Positions 62,048 through 64,000 of a DNA stretch of 64,000 nucleotides are shown here, piece after piece (positions within the stretch are counted from its first letter, which is position 1; the number at the start of each line of letters is the position of its first letter). The notes under the pieces were generated by a model, which saw only the letters and a program-made list of their open reading frames with translations, was not told the origin of the DNA and did not search any database. The DNA is from Sipunculus nudus (taxonomy: Eukaryota; Annelida; Sipuncula; Golfingiida; Sipunculidae), in the NCBI GenBank assembly GCA_026874595.1, contig JAPPUL010000089.1, positions 773,001-837,000 on the forward strand, in the 5' to 3' direction. The translations under genes and the position numbers were made by a program.

Positions 62048-62974
62048 CTACTTAAAAAAATGACTCGCTGAACCTATTATCCCTCCATTAACACCTAATT
62101 TCGACAGCTCTATCTTATAAGATGCTTTATGTATCTCTAATACGTTCTTTAATACTGTCTGGCGTATACTATTTAATAGTATTTCTCCTGACTGGGATAT
62201 ACCCCCGCCTATTACACAATGACATATATCAAGTCCATTTATCAAACTTGATAATACTAGTCCTATGTAATATCCACACCGCCTTATCACACTAACACTA
62301 AATCCATCCCCTCCCTTTGCAAGCTCCGATATCAACTTTACATCTATTTCTTCCAAACTATATTCGTTTAACCGACTGCCTATCCCCATCTCAAGCTCAT
62401 ATAATGTATGCTGGATAAGCGCTTTGGATGATGCGTACGATTCAAGGCAGCCTCGCCCCCCACAACTACATTCTATCCCCTCAGGTTCTACCTTTATATG
62501 CCCAAGCTCACCTCCATAATTATTAGTACCCTTAAAAACATCTCCACCTATTATTATACCCCCTCCAACGCCTGTTCCCAAAGTTAGTAATATCATGTCC
62601 TCTCCTCTAGCCCCACTGCCAAATAAATATTCTCCCAATACCGCGTTACTTGCATCATTTGAGATTACTATCCTTAGATTATATCTTTTTTCTACTATCT
62701 TCGATATCTCAAGCCCTTCAAGTAATGGAACATTATACGCACAACTTATATTCCCAAAATTGTCTATTACTCCAGGTATCCCAAGCCCTATACCCAAAAC
62801 TTTAGATGCTTTAATGCTCAATATATCATCAAGCATCTTAAATAGACTCTCTAAAAACTTATCCCTATCCTGCAAAGTCTTAACTACTCTAACTTCTCCC
62901 TCTACCAACCCTCTCTCGTTTACCATCCCTCCCTTTAGTGTTGTGCCTCCAACATCTATTCCTATTGCATACAT
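62048..62974 (-). CDS. ROK-family sugar kinase (glucokinase-like)
   Basis: Phosphorylates glucose or another hexose. The ATP-binding start is GIDVGGTTLKGGMV. The central LTLGTGVGGGIIIGG, ELGHIKVEPEG (substrate Glu and His) and the Zn motif CSCGGRGCLESYAS identify the ROK family. No DNA-binding domain precedes it, so it is a kinase and not a repressor. The 308-residue length is typical. Between cheY and msrB on the minus strand. Sugar specificity is not visible; N-acetylmannosamine or fructose are alternatives. Confidence 0.92.
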   Translation of the reverse strand: MYAIGIDVGGTTLKGGMVNERGLVEGEVRVVKTLQDRDKFLESLFKMLDDILSIKASKVLGIGLGIPGVIDNFGNISCAYNVPLLEGLEISKIVEKRYNLRIVISNDASNAVLGEYLFGSGARGEDMILLTLGTGVGGGIIIGGDVFKGTNNYGGELGHIKVEPEGIECSCGGRGCLESYASSKALIQHTLYELEMGIGSRLNEYSLEEIDVKLISELAKGGDGFSVSVIRRCGYYIGLVLSSLINGLDICHCVIGGGISQSGEILLNSIRQTVLKNVLEIHKASYKIELSKLGVNGGIIGSASHFFK

Positions 62975-62992
62975 TAAACCGAAAACTACTCC

Positions 62993-63406
62993 TTAGTTTA
63001 GAACGTTCCTTATACGCTTTAGTACCTCATCGCGTCTTATCGGCTTTGTTATATAATTCTTTGCCCCGCATAGTAATGCCTCTCTTACTATCGATTGCTT
63101 TCCTATTGCGCTTATAACTATTACATGTGCATCTTTATCGAATTCTATTATCTTTTGGAGGGCTGTAAGTCCATCTAATTTCGGCATCGTTATATCCATT
63201 GTAACTAAGTCTATATTTGGATAATGCTCCTTATACTTATGTATTGCATCAACTCCATTATGTGCTATCGCTACTACTTCATATGATTCCGATTCCAATA
63301 TATACTGCATCTGCTTAACCACAAATATTGAATCATCTACTATCATTACCTTATAGGCTACCCCATCTGATTTAAATCCTGTAGGACTACTTTCTACATT
63401 AGACAT
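62993..63406 (-). CDS. cheY: CheY-like response regulator
   Basis: Single receiver domain, likely controlling the flagellar motor switch. The phosphoacceptor Asp lies in VTMDITMPKLDG, the acidic pair in VMIVDDSIF, the Thr/Ser in VISAIGKQ and the Lys in YITKPIRRDEV. ATG at 63406 is used because GGAG lies 8 bp upstream; it gives 137 residues with a short N-terminal extension. The longer open frame overlaps the upstream gene. Its neighbour is a CheR-like gene, supporting chemotaxis. Confidence 0.9.
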   Translation of the reverse strand: MSNVESSPTGFKSDGVAYKVMIVDDSIFVVKQMQYILESESYEVVAIAHNGVDAIHKYKEHYPNIDLVTMDITMPKLDGLTALQKIIEFDKDAHVIVISAIGKQSIVREALLCGAKNYITKPIRRDEVLKRIRNVLN

Positions 63407-63464
63407 CGTTGTCGCTCCAATCCTATTTTTTATCTTTCTATAAACTCTATATTTACTAATATCA

Positions 63465-64000
63465 TTATATTCTAACTCGACTATAATATTTTCTGCCACG
63501 AACTTCCTTTGTCTCAAGTAAATCTAATTCCAAATTATCTATATCTTCAAGCTCTCCTAAAAATAATATCCCCCCCTCACGTATGTTCTCTTCTAAATAC
63601 TTTAAGCTCATTAGTATTTCATCATCTTTTCGCTTTATAAACATATTCCTCCCAAAGCATATATCTATATCTTCAAGCTCCATTAGCTTCTCAAACCCTC
63701 TTACTTCCTTTACCGTCTGATACTCCTTACGAAGCTTATAGCCTCTACCTTCAACTTCCATAAATAATTCATTATAATCAGTTTTACTTATACATTCTAA
63801 ATCTTTTTCCTTATAATAACCACTGCCATCTTTAGAATCTACATCCAATATACATATATATTCTATAGAAATAGAACCTGCATCCTCAAGAAGACCATTA
63901 AATAGTATCAATAACGAATATGTGTCATATAACGCATCCAGCCCTACTACCACCACCTTTATTACATCCTTACCCCGCTTAGTTCCTAATATCAACTCCT
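63465..64000 (-). CDS. CheR-like methyltransferase, probable C-terminal part
   Basis: The frame is open to the right edge of the window. Its last 70 residues contain DIDICFGRNMFIKRKDDEIL and REGGILFLGELEDIDNLEL, matching the C-terminal part of CheR methyltransferases (FDxIFCRNVxIYF... and PGGxLFLGxSE). The upstream part (VVVVGLDALYDTYSLLILFNG and IEYICILDVDSKDGS) fits the SAM-binding region with a diverged TDIS motif. A TTG at 63995 next to AGGAG could be an actual start, giving 176 residues without the N-terminal helical domain. Either it is truncated by the window or it is a short variant. Upstream of cheY. Confidence 0.55.
   Translation of the reverse strand, partial: ELILGTKRGKDVIKVVVVGLDALYDTYSLLILFNGLLEDAGSISIEYICILDVDSKDGSGYYKEKDLECISKTDYNELFMEVEGRGYKLRKEYQTVKEVRGFEKLMELEDIDICFGRNMFIKRKDDEILMSLKYLEENIREGGILFLGELEDIDNLELDLLETKEVRGRKYYSRVRI

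Noticed and set aside
1-64000. tRNA, rRNA, prophage, toxin-antitoxin or restriction/defence genes
   Set aside because: No T-loop signatures in cloverleaf context, no rRNA-like tract and no recognisable family of these kinds were found on reading both strands.

Overview
The window is AT-rich bacterial chromosome from a diderm, flagellated organism. The strongest lineage hint is the gene order flgN-flgK-flgL-fliW-csrA plus fliG and a stand-alone CheY, an arrangement typical of spirochaetes. Loose lipoboxes and a very large TPR protein with a single membrane anchor also fit. Unlike Borrelia and Treponema, it carries lipid A genes (lpxC and a late acyltransferase) and cobalamin, thiamine, biotin and pantothenate genes, so a free-living or environmental spirochaete-like lineage is my best guess. 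This is inference; no rRNA or tRNA gene was recognised.

Layout. 0-5.5 kb: start of purD, a Ca/Na exchanger, a putative lipoprotein, ubiA, and tatA-tatA-tatC. 5.5-10.3 kb: flagellar hook-junction and translational-control operon (flgN, flgK, flgL, fliW, csrA; minus strand). 10.5-17.5 kb: trpC, an HtrA protease, panB, and cobalamin genes (archaeal-type cobT, cobD, cobQ). 17.5-26.2 kb: an MMPL/RND exporter, a TRAP transporter with two tandem dctP copies and a degraded dctQ/dctM scar between them, and an orphan DppB-type permease. 26.3-31 kb: mutL and a UvrD-like helicase fused to a PD-(D/E)XK nuclease. 31-38.4 kb: U32 peptidase-family protein, rnhA, thiC, a GC-rich 11-bp tandem array, zapA, a coiled-coil protein, pheT and a small membrane protein. 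38.8-46.3 kb: NifU-type Fe-S protein, a secreted VWA-like protein and a 1446-residue acidic/TPR membrane protein. 46.3-51.6 kb: envelope biogenesis (LpxL-like acyltransferase, LolD, LolC/E, LpxC, glycosyltransferase). 51.7-56 kb: bioB, ctp protease, fliG. 56-61.4 kb: MBL hydrolase, queA, miaB, a VanY-type peptidase, cupin and GDP-mannose pyrophosphorylase. 61.5-64 kb: exported MsrB, ROK kinase, CheY and a CheR-like fragment.

The most notable structures are: the recent tandem duplication and decay of the TRAP locus, with near-identical ends and a diverged ligand-binding core; the 20-unit 11-bp array 5' of thiC; a roughly 95-residue charged insertion in TatC; many perfect short direct duplications both inside and between genes; and repeated switches of strand composition along the window. 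I found no CRISPR array, prophage, IS element or recognisable defence system.
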